From: Metridium senile
Lineage: Eukaryota; Cnidaria; Anthozoa; Actiniaria; Metridiidae
NCBI GenBank assembly: GCA_949775045.1
Contig: OX459105.1
Coordinates: 2,773,368-2,837,367 of the forward strand
Reading direction: 5' to 3'
Length of the DNA: 64,000 nt
Below the pieces are notes generated by a model. The model had not been told where the DNA came from and did not search any database. It saw only the letters and a program-made list of their open reading frames with translations. Both the position numbers and the translations under genes were made by a program. Positions 1-12,353 of the stretch are shown here, piece by piece; the stretch's first letter is position 1, and the number at the start of each line of letters is the position of its first letter.

Positions 1-335
1 AGTAAACTAGTATAGGCTGCGTCGGTGTTTGATATAAACGATAGGTAATAGAATTAATTTGTAATACCGTAAGAAATAGAAACTAGCGAGTAAACTAGTA
101 TAGGCTGCGTCGGTGTTTGATATATACGATAGGTAATATAATGAAATTTGTAACACCGTAAAAAAATAGAAATAGAAACTAGCGAGTAAACTAGTATAGG
201 CTGCGTCGGTGCATGTTTGATATACGATAGGTAATATAATGAAATTTGTAACACAGTGAAAAATGTTAACTTAACTTTACTGACGTTTCAAGCTTTACTA
301 GACCTTCGTCGGAGTAAAAGGAGTAAAATATCCAT
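1..335 (+). repeat. 95-bp tandem repeat array (foldback family), 5' part cut by window edge
   Basis: About 2.5 copies of a roughly 95-bp unit containing AGTAAACTAGTATAGGCTGC, then TTGATATAAACGATAGGTAA and GTAACACCGTAAAAAATAGA. The array ends (about 245-335) in a distinct terminal motif, ACTTTACTGACGTTTCAAGC followed by CTTCGTCGGAGTAAAAGGAG. The same unit plus terminal motif recurs at 28.8, 51.8, 54.8 and 58.4 kb. Open frames across it are artefacts of the repeat. Confidence 0.9.
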
Positions 336-450
336 TAATAAATAAGTATGTACACGAATAGCGTGCCACGCCCATGCTATAATAGTTTTTAACTCAAGGT
401 ACAAATAATTAAATGAAATGCCACCCGACATTTTAAAGTGACCTTCGATT

Positions 451-677
451 CAGTTTCACGTTATCTAGCACCGCTGTACAATTTGACAAAAGGCGCATTT
501 GCACAGGGATAATCTCGATTCAGAGTTAATTCAAATGTGTTTTCTAATTTTTAGCGGTAGTATTTTCCCGTGCTTGGCTTGGAAATTGTTAATATTTTTA
601 CAACAAATCGAGGCTTAGCCTGTGCAAATGCGCCTTTTGTCAAATAGTACAGCGGTAATAGATAACGTGAAACTGGA
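451..677. mobile_element. Inverted-repeat (MITE-like) element, about 60-bp arms
   Basis: The left arm (CAGTTTCACGTTATCTAGCA, then GACAAAAGGCGCATTTGCAC) is the reverse complement of the right arm (CTGTGCAAATGCGCCTTTTG, ending in AGATAACGTGAAACTG). The arms enclose about 110 bp of unrelated AT-rich sequence. There is no coding capacity. I could not fix a target-site duplication, so the superfamily is unassigned. Confidence 0.85.
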
Positions 678-1093
678 GTATTTGAATCAAGTTTATTCTT
701 GTCTTCTCGTGGTTTTCATACTTCAAATTGTTCATGTTTTAAAGTAGACTCTATTTAACAGTCCATTCTTTTCTACTCGTTCGCGTAGTTCTCGCCTAAA
801 AAGTTGGGACTGTTATTGCAGTAGGTTATATATTTTTTATTCTAACTTTTTTATTTAATTTCACTCTACTTTACAAATTATATATAATATATATTAAATA
901 TTTTACAGCCATCACTCCCCGTCGGGGCTCTTCACTCACTACCACTACATTCCATATTTACAACACACAACTCTGCTCACGTGTTGATTTTTGTGGAGGG
1001 AGGACAACTGGAGAACCCGGAGAAAACCCCTCGTGGCATGAGAGAGAACAACACATCAAACAAACTCTATTCACTTGTATTTCGAGTTTAATA
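678..1093. other. AT-rich intergenic sequence, no gene seen
   Basis: No coding signal. About 985-1075 holds a segment (AACAACACATCAAACAAACT, and GAGAACCCGGAGAAAACCCC nearby) that is a reverse-complement relative of the tandem units at 9.5-9.95 kb, so it belongs to a dispersed repeat family. Confidence 0.6.
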
Positions 1094-1545
1094 AATTGGC
1101 ATTTATATTAAATTGCTCACGTGAAAATATTTTCTATTTTATTAGTGTATTGATCTGTAGTATTTTATTAATGGGACTAAGCGAGTAAACTAGTATAGGC
1201 TGCGTTGGTGTATGGTGTATTTTATTTGTTTTTCAAATTGGCTGTTATATTAAATTGTTCTTGCGAGAATCTATTGTATTTTATTAATTTTATTGATCTA
1301 TAGTATTTTATTAATGGAGCTAAGCGAGTAAACTAGTATAGACTGCGTCGGTGTTTGATATAAACGATAGATAATAGAATGAAATTTGTAACACCGTAAA
1401 AAATACAAACTAGCGAGTAAACTAGTATAGACTGCGTCTGTGTTTGATATAAACGATAGGTAATAAAATTAAATTTATAACACCGTAAAAAATAGAAATA
1501 GAAACTAGCGAGTAGACTAGTATAGACTGCGTTGGTGCATAATAC
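1094..1545 (+). repeat. Two ~134-bp direct repeats leading into 95-bp units
   Basis: Two copies of a segment (AATTGGC…TATATTAAATTG…TATTTTATTAATGG…AAGCGAGTAAACTAGTATAG) occur at about 1094-1200 and 1228-1340. Two to three 95-bp units like those at position 1 follow. The join shows that the 95-bp family can be fused to other sequence. Confidence 0.75.
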
Positions 1546-1867
1546 TTTGTTGTCATTTTCCATTTAGTCTATTTTTGCCAACAAACGTGGGTTTACGCCC
1601 AAACGTCAGAAACTTTAATTCGTTTAAAAGGGCATTATAATAATTATTTTTATAATCTTTTAAGTGTTGTTTCTCGGTGCAATATACCTCTTTAAATGCT
1701 TTTAGCATCGCTTTTAAATAAGAAGATAAAAATAGAATTTCTATTAGAATTAAAATTTCTTGTATTATGGAAAGCCACAGGTTATCAAGACCACTATATA
1801 TTTGATGCGACATAATAGCAAAATTTGTGACATTTTGGTAAGTGAAATCATGCCTTTCCCCTTCCCC
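1546..1867. other. AT-rich sequence between repeats, no gene seen
   Basis: Open frames here run into the neighbouring minisatellite and have no recognisable product. No RNA gene or splice-bounded exon could be supported. Confidence 0.5.
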
Positions 1868-2400
1868 CTCCCCCTCAGGCCGGATGTAATGCCTGTACAT
1901 TGTGAAGACCCCCAAAGCAATGTTGAGGTTTCCAGTCTAAAATGTCTGTACATTGTGGGCCTCCAAAGCAATGTCAAGGTTTCCAGTCTGAAATGTCTGT
2001 ACATTGTGGGCCTCCAAAGCAATGTTGAGGTTTCCAGTCTGAAATGTCTGTACATTGTGGGCCTCCAAAGCAATGTTGAGGTTTCCAGTCTGAAATGCCT
2101 GTACATTGTGGGCCTCCAAAGCAATGCCGGTTGAGGTTTCCAGTCTGAAATGCCTGTACATTGGGAAGACCCCCAAAGCAATGTTGAGGTTTCCAGTCTG
2201 AAATGCCTGTACATTGTGAAGACCCCCAAAGCAATGTTGAGGTTTCCAGTCTGAAATGCCTGTACATTGTGAAGACCCCCCAAAGCAATGTTGAGGTTTC
2301 TAGTTTGAAATGCTTGTACATTGTGAAGACCCCCAAAGCAATGTTGAGGTTTCTAGTTTGAAATGCCTGTACATTGTGAAGGCCCCCAAAGCAATGTTGA
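1868..2400. repeat. 51-bp minisatellite
   Basis: About ten copies of a unit of about 51 bp (CAAAGCAATGTTGAGGTTTC, then CAGTCTGAAATGCCTGTACA, then TTGTGAAGACCC) with 50-60 bp variants. The long overlapping frames on both strands are by-products: 51 is divisible by three, so a stop-free unit stays open. Confidence 0.95.
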
Positions 2401-2890
2401 GGTTTCTAGTCTGAAATGCATGTAAATGTTTAGGGCCCCAAAATGCCTGTACATTGTGAAGGCTTCCAAAGCAATGTTGAGGTTTCTAGTCTGAAATGCA
2501 TGTAAATGTTTAGGGCCCCAAAATGCCTGTACATTGAGAAGGCTTCCAAAGCAATGTTGAGGTTTCTAGTCTGAAATGCATGTAAATGTTTAGGGCCCCA
2601 AAATGCCTGTACATTGTGAAGGCTTCCAAAGCAATGTTGAGGTTTCTAGTCTGAAATGCATGTAAATGTTTAGGGCCCCAAAATGCCTGTACATTGAGAA
2701 GGCTTCCAAAGCAATGTTGAGGTTTCTAGTCTGAAATGCATGTAAATGTTTAGGGCCCCAAAATGCCTGTACATTGTGAAGGCTTCCATAGCAATGTTGA
2801 GGTTTCTAGTCTGAAATGCATGTAAATGTTTAGGACCCAAAAATGCCTGTACATTGTGAAGGCTTCCAAAGCAATGCTGAAGTTTCCAAT
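2401..2890. repeat. 80-bp higher-order version of the same minisatellite
   Basis: Six copies at exactly 80-bp spacing. Each is the 51-bp unit plus an inserted block of about 29 bp containing ATGTAAATGTTTAGGGCCCC. GTGAAGGC and GAGAAGGC variants partly alternate, suggesting duplication of dimers. The array joins the 51-bp array directly. Confidence 0.93.
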
Positions 2891-3371
2891 CTTAAATTCC
2901 AGCACATGGTGAATGCCAACGAACATTTATTTAGTTAAGAAATGTTTATTAACAAAATCCTAATTATTTCTGAAAAGCAAAGATGATATATATATTGAAG
3001 TTTGACAAGCGAATTTTCACGTAATTTTAGCTAAAAAATTCTACATTTCTTATTTATTTTCGTTGTATTACTTCATATTTAAAATCAATCAGTGACACAC
3101 GACATTCATTTTAATGGGCTTTCCAAGTTCTATCCAAATATTCAATTTCTTTATTGGAATAATAATTGTCAGAACAGACAGCTAATTTACTTTAGGATTT
3201 ACTTCGAAAAGTACATTGTGTTAAAAGCGTTTTAGTACCCAACAAGCAAGTGCACTAATTTTCTCAAATTCTTAAGTACTATTTTACTGCTAAAATTATA
3301 ATGTAAAACTAAAAGTCAATATTTAACGTATACCCAAATTCGTAATTAGCAATTGAAGTATTAAAATAAGT
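2891..3371. other. AT-rich unique sequence, no feature seen
   Basis: No ORF of note, no inverted repeat and no splice-bounded exon that I could support. Confidence 0.5.
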
Positions 3372-3705
3372 CTTAATTTTTAGATGAAGAATTCCAAATT
3401 CACAATAAAGTAAAGAACAAAGATGTCATATTGAAGACTAAAACAAAACAAAATGGCGGTGCTTTGAAATGTGGTAAAATTAAATATAATTTGTATGGAG
3501 GATAAAATAGACATTGTTTGATCTAAAAAGAAGAATTTAAGATTAAATGAGTAATTTCAAATTCTCAATAAAGTCAGTAAAAAATAAAGAAGTTAGATTG
3601 AAGACTAAAAAAAACAAAATGGCGGTGCTTTGAAATGTGGTAAAATTAAATATAATTTGTATGGAGGATAAAATAGATATTGTTTGATCCAGAAAGAGGA
3701 ATTTA
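3372..3705 (+). repeat. Tandem pair of ~166-bp units with YY1-like motifs
   Basis: Two adjacent copies share GAAGACTAAAA…ACAAAATGGCGGTGCTTTGA, then AATGTGGTAAAATTAAATAT and TTTGTATGGAGGATAAAATAG. ATGGCGGT falls at 3453 and 3619, giving a period of 166. Each copy carries one CAAAATGGCGG motif, a close match to the known YY1 consensus. Confidence 0.85.
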
Positions 3706-5252
3706 ACTTTACATAGTATACAGAAAGAGGAATTTCACATGAAATAGTATACGTTTTAGTAAGTAAGAACTGAGTTTAAATATCAAATTGTGTTTTAAAA
3801 AGACATTGAATATGCTAAGGCCTTGCATAGACAAAATGGCGCTCCAATTGACGCGTCCAACATACGATGTCTTTAATATTGAACATTTTTTTTTTAGTGC
3901 CAATCAATTAGCACGAAAAGTAAATTATCGAAAAGAATACTGTGGTTTTTATCCTTCTGAAATATTAACGATCAAAACTAAATACAATTTTGACTTCATA
4001 CAGTGAGAAAAATTGAAAGAAATAATACAAAGAAATGTTTTCGTTTCGAGTTCAGTTTTAAGTTTTAACGAGTACGAGACATAATTGGCTCTTAAGTCAT
4101 TTATTCAATTATTGATATTGTATTCATCATTGAATGAGAAAAGAAGAAAGCTCAAAATAAGAAGGAACTAGGAAATGATTGAATAATATAGACTGAGTCC
4201 ATAATAAGAAAACGCTCTAAATAAGAAGGAAAAAACGCATAAATTCAACTTTGTTTACAAACGAGCTTTTCCCAACTAGCGAAGTGAAAATTCCTTTACT
4301 TCAATTTTAGCCACCAAAAATCCATCAAAATGTTTACAGAAAAAGGAAATTAGTGTGAGAGGAAATACTTAAGGCAGGTGACATAAGAACGAGCTTTTCT
4401 CCTAAATTGCTTCAATTTGTTTTTAGGAAAACATTTTCTCTGATGGTATTTTGGATTGCTCAAGGGATTTCATTTCCTGCGAAGGGAGGTGCACGCTTTA
4501 ATGAAACGCCAAAGCTTGCCATTAAAAGGAAAGCACTCAAAAAATAAAGCTAATTCTGTGAAACGTGTATGCTTTTATTAAACGAAATGTCAGAATAAAA
4601 TTATCATGGAATAACACAAAGCTTTAAAGAGCGGTAAATAGATTTTATTCAACCAAACAAAGAACTACAATCTCCAAGAAGATTTACAAATTCATTCAGT
4701 CAAAATACTTAGCGTATAAAATTGACTTTTCCTATATTCTTTCCTGCTTAAAATGTCGATGAATAAGTTTTAAGGATATCTGTGATGTTGTTGACAAGTT
4801 TTGTACACGGAAAATACCTAAGAAGATTAAGTACATGTTAGCTAAAACATCTGCGAGAAAATCGGCCATGATATTACACTTCAGACAGTCAAAATTAACT
4901 CACAAAGCCACCTAATTTACAAGCGAAAATTAGAGAATTAAAATTCAAAGAACTTAGATTGGAAAATTGTCGGTTTTAAAAATATTGAAACCACAGTTAG
5001 GTTAAGCAATTTCGAGGTTTATTGCTAACAAAATTGTATGTTTGCCGACGAAACAAAATGGCGATAAAATATTTTTGATAGCTAATGTTTTGGGTGATTT
5101 TAAACAAGAAAAATTGGAGGATTTTTGAAATTAAGGAAGGATGGTTTTTGCTTTAGTAAGATAAAATGAAGCGAAATAGAAACCTTTTTTTGGTAGATAT
5201 TTAGAAATTGTGCTATTTTTGACGCGGAAAACAAAATGGCTGAAAATACTTT
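3706..5252. other. AT-rich sequence with plus-oriented CAAAATGGC motifs; no gene
   Basis: No coding region recognised. ACAAAATGGC occurs at about 3831, 5054 and 5231, all on the plus strand. Nothing else stands out. Confidence 0.5.
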
Positions 5253-5368
5253 GAGGTGTGGCCTAGTTCAAACGTCGCATCTCACATGTGCGGAATTCAA
5301 ACAATAGATTTTGCTAATTAATTTGCTGTAGATTTGGCACATGTGAGATGCAACGTTTGAACTTGGCA
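5253..5368. mobile_element. Short palindromic MITE, ~37-bp arms
   Basis: GTTCAAACGTCGCATCTCAC on the left pairs with GTGAGATGCAACGTTTGAAC on the right, across a loop of about 40 bp. The arms extend outward to GGTGTGGCC/GGCATCAC with mismatches. It is non-coding and the superfamily is unknown. Confidence 0.85.
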
Positions 5369-8101
5369 TCACAAAAAGTAATAAAAAAAGAGAAAAAAAA
5401 TGACCAAAACTGACCAAAACTATCTATTTTAGTTTCAAAATGCTTGATTTTGATGATTTTAAAGAAACTTAATAGTCAATATATATATTCCTTGTTTTAA
5501 ATGCAATTTGTCTTATTTTTGTCCTGTATTTTTGTTCTATAGTATTGTATATTTTTTTATTACAGATAAGTATTGCCTTTAGTTTTCATGTTTTAAACTC
5601 ATTTATATCGATTTCCTCGAATTTTTATATGCCGCCATTTTGTTTTACAAAATATTTTGTATTTATTTGAAATTATTTTTTTTTAGTTTTTAATCGAGTT
5701 TGTCTCATTTCCGTTTTATTTAAAATCCAATGTTCGTATTATTCTTAGTTAAATTTATTTTTTTCCCAATAGTATACATGCTTCCATTTTGTATTTAGCT
5801 TCTCTTTCAAATAAACAAAATATTACAAAATATTATTGCCTTTTTTATCTTTTCAGTCACATTTCACGTTTCAAATCAAATGTTTCTATTTTTTGCCATT
5901 AAAAATAGTGTTTTTTTTCACGAATCTTTAAATTACGGTACGCCGCCATTTTGTGTCTTTTTCTTCTTTCGCGAGTAAAATTAAATGTCCAACTTTATTT
6001 CTATATTTAAGAGATATTTTCAATTTTCTTTTCTTTTCATTTTTCGCATAAATACATCGCCCTTTGAAGTCAAGAGTTTTTCAAAGGTACAATATCTTAA
6101 TTTTATCATTTGTTGTGCAATACCCTTAATTTTTGTCGTCGTTCGCCTTGATGCCCAATATCATCCATTGAAACGAAATAAAAAATGCTTCATAATTTTC
6201 TCAAACAATTTAAAATTTTCAAGATTATTCCACATTTTTTAAAATACAACAAAAAATTTCGAAAAAACGTTTAAAATTTTCTACAAATAATTAATGATGG
6301 CTTCGTATTTTTAAAATACAGCAAAGCATTCCGAAAAATTTTTTAAAAGTGTCTACAAATACATAAAAAAAGGGCTACGTATTTTTTTTCAATGACATCA
6401 AAATTTCGAAAAATTGCTTCCTATTTTCTTTAGAAAGACGGCATTTCTTTGGCATTTTTTTTCCTCAATAACCAAAAAAAATTATAAATTATGTAATATT
6501 TATATCTTCTCTTGTATGCCCGCTATTTAATAGTAATTTTTAATTGAATTTGGTTAGGTTTCTTTGCAGGAAGTCTGCTTATCGAACGAGCGCTTTCAGC
6601 TCCAGCAAAGCTTTTCAATACCCCGCGAAGTAATGAGTTTTTCTTGTCTGTAAATATTATTTGACTGCACAGTTTCTCAACTAAAATGTCGAAATTCCCT
6701 CTTGAAATAAAAGGAAATTACTCTGTCAGGGTTAAACCCTGTGGTTTCTTGTTTACAGCCGGTGTTTTTGCTTTTGAATATCCAAAACAATATTTTGTAC
6801 TTTCACAAAGAAGACGCCATGTTGAGTTTGCAAGTTGTTGATTTTCCTCGTTTTTCTGTAAACGCTTTTTAATATTTTTGTTGATGTATAAGCTTTTAAA
6901 ACACAATGTAAGGTTTTGTATGTATTCTCCTTCGTTATTAACTCGAGTAAACTAATTTTGTAATCAAATAAATAACGTTTTTTGTTCTGAAAAGTCAGTT
7001 ATGAGCTGCACTAGTGGGAGGTTTGGTGTCGTGGTGTTTGCACTCGACTTATTCAAAACCTTTTTAAGAAATTCTTTCGGTTCATCTTGGGACGCCATTT
7101 CATAAGCACTTTTTGTGATTTCGCTACTTTTTATAGATGACACTTGTAGTCGCTTTGTTGCTGCCGTGAGAATTATCCTTCGTTCAAGTGTTTGGGCAGG
7201 AATGTTGGCGGACGGCCGGCGCCATCTTGAATTTTCTTTCACAACGGATGAGCTCTTCTCGCCCGTTTTGTGACCACAATCAATTGAACTCGATGACTCA
7301 ATTATCTTAAAAACAAATGAAGTTTGATTTAGCTTTGAATGTGCAGTTTAATTTTGTGAATTTGTGTGAATATTTAGGGCAAGAAAAGTCCATTATATTA
7401 TATATAACTTACGTTAATCAATTTGTGAGAAAAAAAAAAAACATTTTACAAACGCGGTATGATTTTCAATGTAGAATGTTTTGGGCATGTTTTGTTAATT
7501 TTTTAAAAGAAAAATCCTAAAAAATTTAAATTAATCTTTAATTTAGGTTACGAAATTACAATTTTGCTCATAGACCTCATGTTTTGAAAAAGGAAAAATC
7601 CTTAAATCTGTAATTATCAATTAGATTGATGTGTTTTGCATTAAACATTTTTCATTCACCTTAAGCTTTTGGTCGTCTGGTATTCTCATCCTCTTGAAAA
7701 ACCAAGCAGACCAAAGATGACTTTTCACTCTCATAAGTCTTAATCCTCGAATTTTACTTCTAAAGGATTAGCAAAAACTCATTTTTACGCCCTAGACATT
7801 TGCCTAATACCTTATGTAAGTCTTACTACATTAATGGTATTCACAGAACATTTACTTTCTGGCTGTTTTAATCGTATTTAGTTTAGCGTTTTAGTAAAAG
7901 ATTTCGACATTTAATGGATGTTGTTGAATATGTATTATATGTATTTTTATATTTTAGTTTTGTGTCAAATGTGTGATGCGTAATAATTTCGGTATTTTCG
8001 TTGAACAAGTCTGAAGAACGAATATTTTTAGTTTGTTGTTGATCGATGTTGTTGCTTATAGCTTTTTTGGTAAAGGATTTTTACATTTTTTGTATTTATT
8101 A
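5369..8101. other. Very AT-rich region with minus-oriented CCATTTTG motifs; no supported gene
   Basis: GCCGCCATTTTGT and relatives occur at about 5631, 5782 and 5942, all inverted relative to the motifs at 3.4-5.2 kb. CGCCATG/CGCCATT/CGCCATC copies follow at about 6816, 7093 and 7221. A 92-codon minus-strand frame at 6964-7242 has mixed composition but no recognisable homology, so I do not call it a gene. Confidence 0.45.
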
Positions 8102-8317
8102 CAGTGCGAATCGAAAAACTGTTGGCACCTATAAATAGTTTAGAAATCGTTTATTGTTCGTTGAACAACTCAGAAACTACTATATCACAGCAAGAAGTTT
8201 GACTGATGTGTAGTATGATAAACCTTTGTAGTTAGAGTTGTTTTTGAGTTGTTCAACGAACAATAAACGATTTCTAAAATATTTCTGGGTGCCCACGGTT
8301 TTTCGATTCGCACTGGA
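8102..8317. mobile_element. Foldback element with ~80-bp terminal inverted repeats
   Basis: The left end CAGTGCGAATCGAAAAACTG continues through TTTAGAAATCGTTTATTGTT and CGTTGAACAACTCAGAAACT. It is mirrored on the right by AACAATAAACGATTTCTAAA and ends in TTTTTCGATTCGCACTG. The loop is about 50 bp. The CAGTG…CACTG termini resemble those of cut-and-paste DNA transposons, but no clear target duplication is visible. Confidence 0.85.
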
Positions 8318-8630
8318 AACATGTCGACTGTTTGCTCTCATTGTTGCTGCTCGGTCGTCGTCGTCAGTGTATCAGGAGAATATAAAGAACTTTATGTTGT
8401 TGTTGCTGCTGCTGTTGTTGCTGTTATTGTCATTGTAATATTGTTGCTGCTGCTGTTGTTGTTATTGTTGTTAATGTTAATGATTCCATATCAAATGTGC
8501 TGTTGTTGTTGTTGTGTTGTTGTTGTTATAATTATGATAGTAGGGTTGTTATTATTGCTATTATTCTTTGTTATTGTTGTTTTTATTATGATAGTGTTGT
8601 TGTTGCTGTTGTTTATTTTTTTCTTTGATT
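8318..8630 (+). repeat. (GTT)n / (GCT)n microsatellite
   Basis: A run of TTG/CTG trinucleotides with interruptions. The resulting poly-Leu/Val/Cys frames are repeat artefacts. Confidence 0.9.
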
Positions 8631-9514
8631 GCATTTTTGCCATTTTGTTCGTGTTTCGTGCTTTCTGCTTAATTCAATCAACAGTAACAGCTAAAAAGAC
8701 AGCTAAAAAATAATGGAATATGTGGCGGAGGCGCCGAATTTTAATCATGTTACTGTCTTGTAAAAAAAAAGCACAGAATTATTCGTAGAAATTAAACTTG
8801 AAGTTAAAACATATCATAATGTTTTTCTAGGGAATTGACCTCGACAATTCGAAAGCAATCAAATTTCTATTCAATTTAAAATATTAATATTTGTCTTAGT
8901 TTATCAATTAAATAGCCAAATGAACGTAGAATATTTAATACAAATGCCCCGATTAATTTTCCCTAATCCAATTTGAAGATATTTGCTTCCTATTTCGACC
9001 ACATTTTTGTCCTAAATTGTTCTTCAATAGTCTAGACGCGTCAAAAACTATTATGTTCTTGCTGTCCAAAATTGCCGATAATCTATGATGTAATTTACTA
9101 CAACCAAAAGATAGCTAATTTGGCTAAATACGATTTTTATCTCCGAAAATGGCGTTTTTAAATACCAAAGGCAATATTGTTTTAAACTTTTACCGATATT
9201 GACGGTACAAAAAAAACCTCGCTTATCTATGATAAAACGATGTCAATAACCATGAAATCGGTATGCAACGCCTGCCAACGATGATCAGTCCTTCGTCCCA
9301 CGACTTTTATCTTTGCTATGACTAGCCATTAAGTTGTTATGTTCCATTTACGTCGTCAGTTAAGTAATTGTTTGCGAGTTAAACGGAGATTAAGTATTGT
9401 TTGGTCTAAAATAAATTGTGTTTTTCTCCGTCTGAGATATCGTTTTTATCTCATTTTTAAACACAGACTTTTGGTATTTCATCTTCATTTTTCCTCTTTT
9501 TAGCGAGACGTATT
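8631..9514. other. Intergenic sequence, no feature seen
   Basis: AT-rich sequence without coding or RNA signals. One further GAAAATGGCG motif sits near 9146. Confidence 0.5.
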
Positions 9515-9945
9515 TAAGATTAAATGTGAATTGAGTGTGATAGTCTTTCCTCTCAACATCCATGTTGCGTTTGTTTGATCTGTGGTTCTCTCCCTTTCCA
9601 CAAGGGTTTTTCTCAGGATCATATGTGAGTTGAGTTTGTTTGATGTGTTGTTCTTTCCCTTACCACAAGGGTTATCTAGGGTTTTTTTCTCAGGATCGTA
9701 CGTGAGTTGAGTTTGTTTGATTGATGTGTTGTTCTATCCCTTGCCACAATTGCAAGAGTTCAGTTTCCTTAGTATAGTAGGATCATATGTGAATTGAGTT
9801 TTGTTTGGTGTTTCAGGCTCTCTCCTTTGCCATGAGGAGTTTTCTAATTTGTGAGTTTATTTGATGTGTTGCTCTCAACCTTGCTTCAAGGGTTTTTCTC
9901 AGGATCATGTTGATTGACTTTGCCTTTGTTCAATGCGTTCTCTAG
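9515..9945 (+). repeat. Degenerate ~70-110-bp tandem repeat
   Basis: Four to five imperfect copies of GAGTTGAGTTTGTTTGATGT, then GTTGTTCTTTCCCTTACCAC, then AAGGGTTTTTCTCAGGATCA. A single inverted relative lies at about 985-1075. Confidence 0.8.
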
Positions 9946-11100
9946 CTCCCCTGACACAAGAATTTAGTGGTTCTCCTCCTGCTTTCCGCTCTCAGCAAAA
10001 TCCAACACGTCAAGAGTTAAGTATTGTGTGTAGAGGAAATGTGTGTGGGTCTGAGACTCCCAAACAAGTACGATTGGGTAAAGGATGGAGAGACAAAAAT
10101 CCCACTACATTCAAATGATAGATTAGAGTGACATCAACAATGGTAAAACGTTTAAGGCAAATATATTGAATTCTTGAGAAGTTATGAAAATTAGTGTCCA
10201 AGTGGGAAAAACACAACGAGGCTAGCAAGGAAACAGTACACTGAACACATACAAACCTCTGTAATTTTAATTCCAAACAGCTTCACTTGAATTATATCTA
10301 TAGCAATAAAACTTTCCAAAAATACATATTTCTGCTTGCTCGTTCTGCTCTTTTCTTTCTGTAAAAAAATATCTATATTACAGACATTTCTATAATATAT
10401 GAAGATCTATTTAGGCCCTAGCAAATCAAATCGCCATACATTCTCTCCTAAAAATATCCTGTATACTAAAGACACCGCCTCCGTAGATTGGACACGAAAC
10501 ACTTATAAAACAATCTTACTCATGCGCTCCCAAAATGCACTGCGCTATCAGTATAGTCTTTCAGTCCTATTCATAGATCCACTATCCATTGTGTTCTATC
10601 TTAGTTATCTTAGTTGCTACTACGACAACCCAAATACGTTTTTCTCAATATACAGCACGAATATACATAGATTGCTTAAATCTTTATAAGTCTGTCTTTG
10701 AATTTATGTATTCTAAGAGTATGTTTGTAAAAAACAGTAAATGCGGTAAATCTTTTTGAAATCTACGATGTTTGTCGGACATTCTATATTCCAGTGGGAA
10801 TACTGCGCAATTGTTTCATGTTCACTCAAGCAAATTGTGGATCTAGGAATTCTATCAACTATATCGTGTATATTGTATTTCGTCTTTTAAATCGGAACTT
10901 ATCAGAACTCACGTATTACATCCCACATCATTATCTAATCAGATTGTTGGAAAGTCTTTGTATATATTGGTCGGTATTCGACCATTCCTTCCCCTCATTA
11001 ATAGTGCTTTAAGTTACTTTTCCGCTTCCTTCCTTTCTTCTTTTCTTATCATTTTCTATTGACTGATTTATTAATTAATTTCTTCGTTAATCGGCTTTTT
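9946..11100. other. Intergenic sequence, no supported gene
   Basis: Frames of 60-96 codons here have no recognisable product and no flanking splice signals that make sense. Nothing else could be assigned. Confidence 0.45.
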
Positions 11101-12060
11101 TCATTTCTCCATCCATAAATTAGTTTATTCAATCAATCAGTCAATTAATTGTTCATTCTAACATCCATCACATCCATTCATCCATACATTTACTGATTGA
11201 TTCATCCATTTATCCATCCATTCATTTATTCATTCATTCATTTGTTTATTCATCTATTCATCCATTTATTCATTCATTTGTTCATTCAATCATCCAATTA
11301 ATCAATCATTCAAACATCCATTGATCCATCCATTCATTTATTGATTGGTTTATTCGTTTAATTTATTCAATCAGTCAATTAATCATTCATTCCAACATTC
11401 ATCAATCCTTTTATTTATTATCCATCCATTCATTTATTCAATCAATCAATCAATTATTCAAACATCCATCGATTCATTAGTTTTTTCAATCAGTCAATTA
11501 ATCAACCATTACAACATCCATTTATTCGTCCATCAATTCATCCATTTATTCATTCATTTTATATTCAATCAATCATTCAAACATCCATCCATTCATTCAT
11601 CCATCCATCTATTCATTTATTCATCCATCCATCCATCCATTTATTTATTCATTCATTTGTCTATTCAATCAGTCAATCAATCATTCATTCCAACATTCAT
11701 AAATCCTTTTTTTTAACCATCCATTTATTCATTCATTTTTTCAATCAATTAATCAATCATTCAAACATCCATCGATCCCTCCATTCCTTTATTTATCATT
11801 TATTCAATCAATCAGTCAATTAATCATTCATTCCAATATCTATCAATCCATTCATTTAATCATCCATTTATCCATTTATTCGTTTATTCAATCATTCAAT
11901 TAATCACTTATTTAAAAATCCATCCATCCATTCGTTCATTCATTTTTTTTATTCAGCCAAATCATTTAATCATTCCCTTAAGCATCCATTTCATTCATTC
12001 TTTCATTCATTAACCATTTGTTTCTTCCTTCGTTCTTTCTTTCTTTGTTTTCAATTTTAA
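11101..12060 (+). repeat. (ATTC/ATCC/ATCA)n tetranucleotide array
   Basis: Nearly 1 kb of TTCATTCATCCATCCA-type repeats with periodic CAATCAGTCAATTAATC interruptions. The Ser/Ile/His-rich frame through it is an artefact. Confidence 0.93.
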
Positions 12061-12353
12061 CAGTTTATTTCTCTTTCTTACAGGGATATACATTGACACG
12101 AATAAAGTATGATGGCATTGAGAAAGAAACCAAGTTTTCAACTTGCTTCAATCGAGATACTGCAGAACTGAAACACCGCAATTTGCATGTGGACGTTGTT
12201 TATTATTGGATCTGGCTTGAAATCTGCTTGAAAGTTTATTGGGGTATTTAGAAGATAAATCAACAATTAGAACAGCATCATTTTTTCTGCTCTACATCTC
12301 ACCTCAAGTTAAATATAAGAAAATTGATGTTTTTGTGGCTCGAATAAACCTAT

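Noticed and set aside
1765..2336. Overlapping 79-172 codon frames on both strands
   Set aside because: They are translations of the 51-bp minisatellite; the unit length is divisible by three and repeats the same peptide.
6718..7242. Two minus-strand frames of 62 and 92 codons
   Set aside because: Composition is less biased than elsewhere, but no homology, no sensible splice partners, and the embedded ATGGCG sites lead to short frames. Left as non-coding with a motif cluster.
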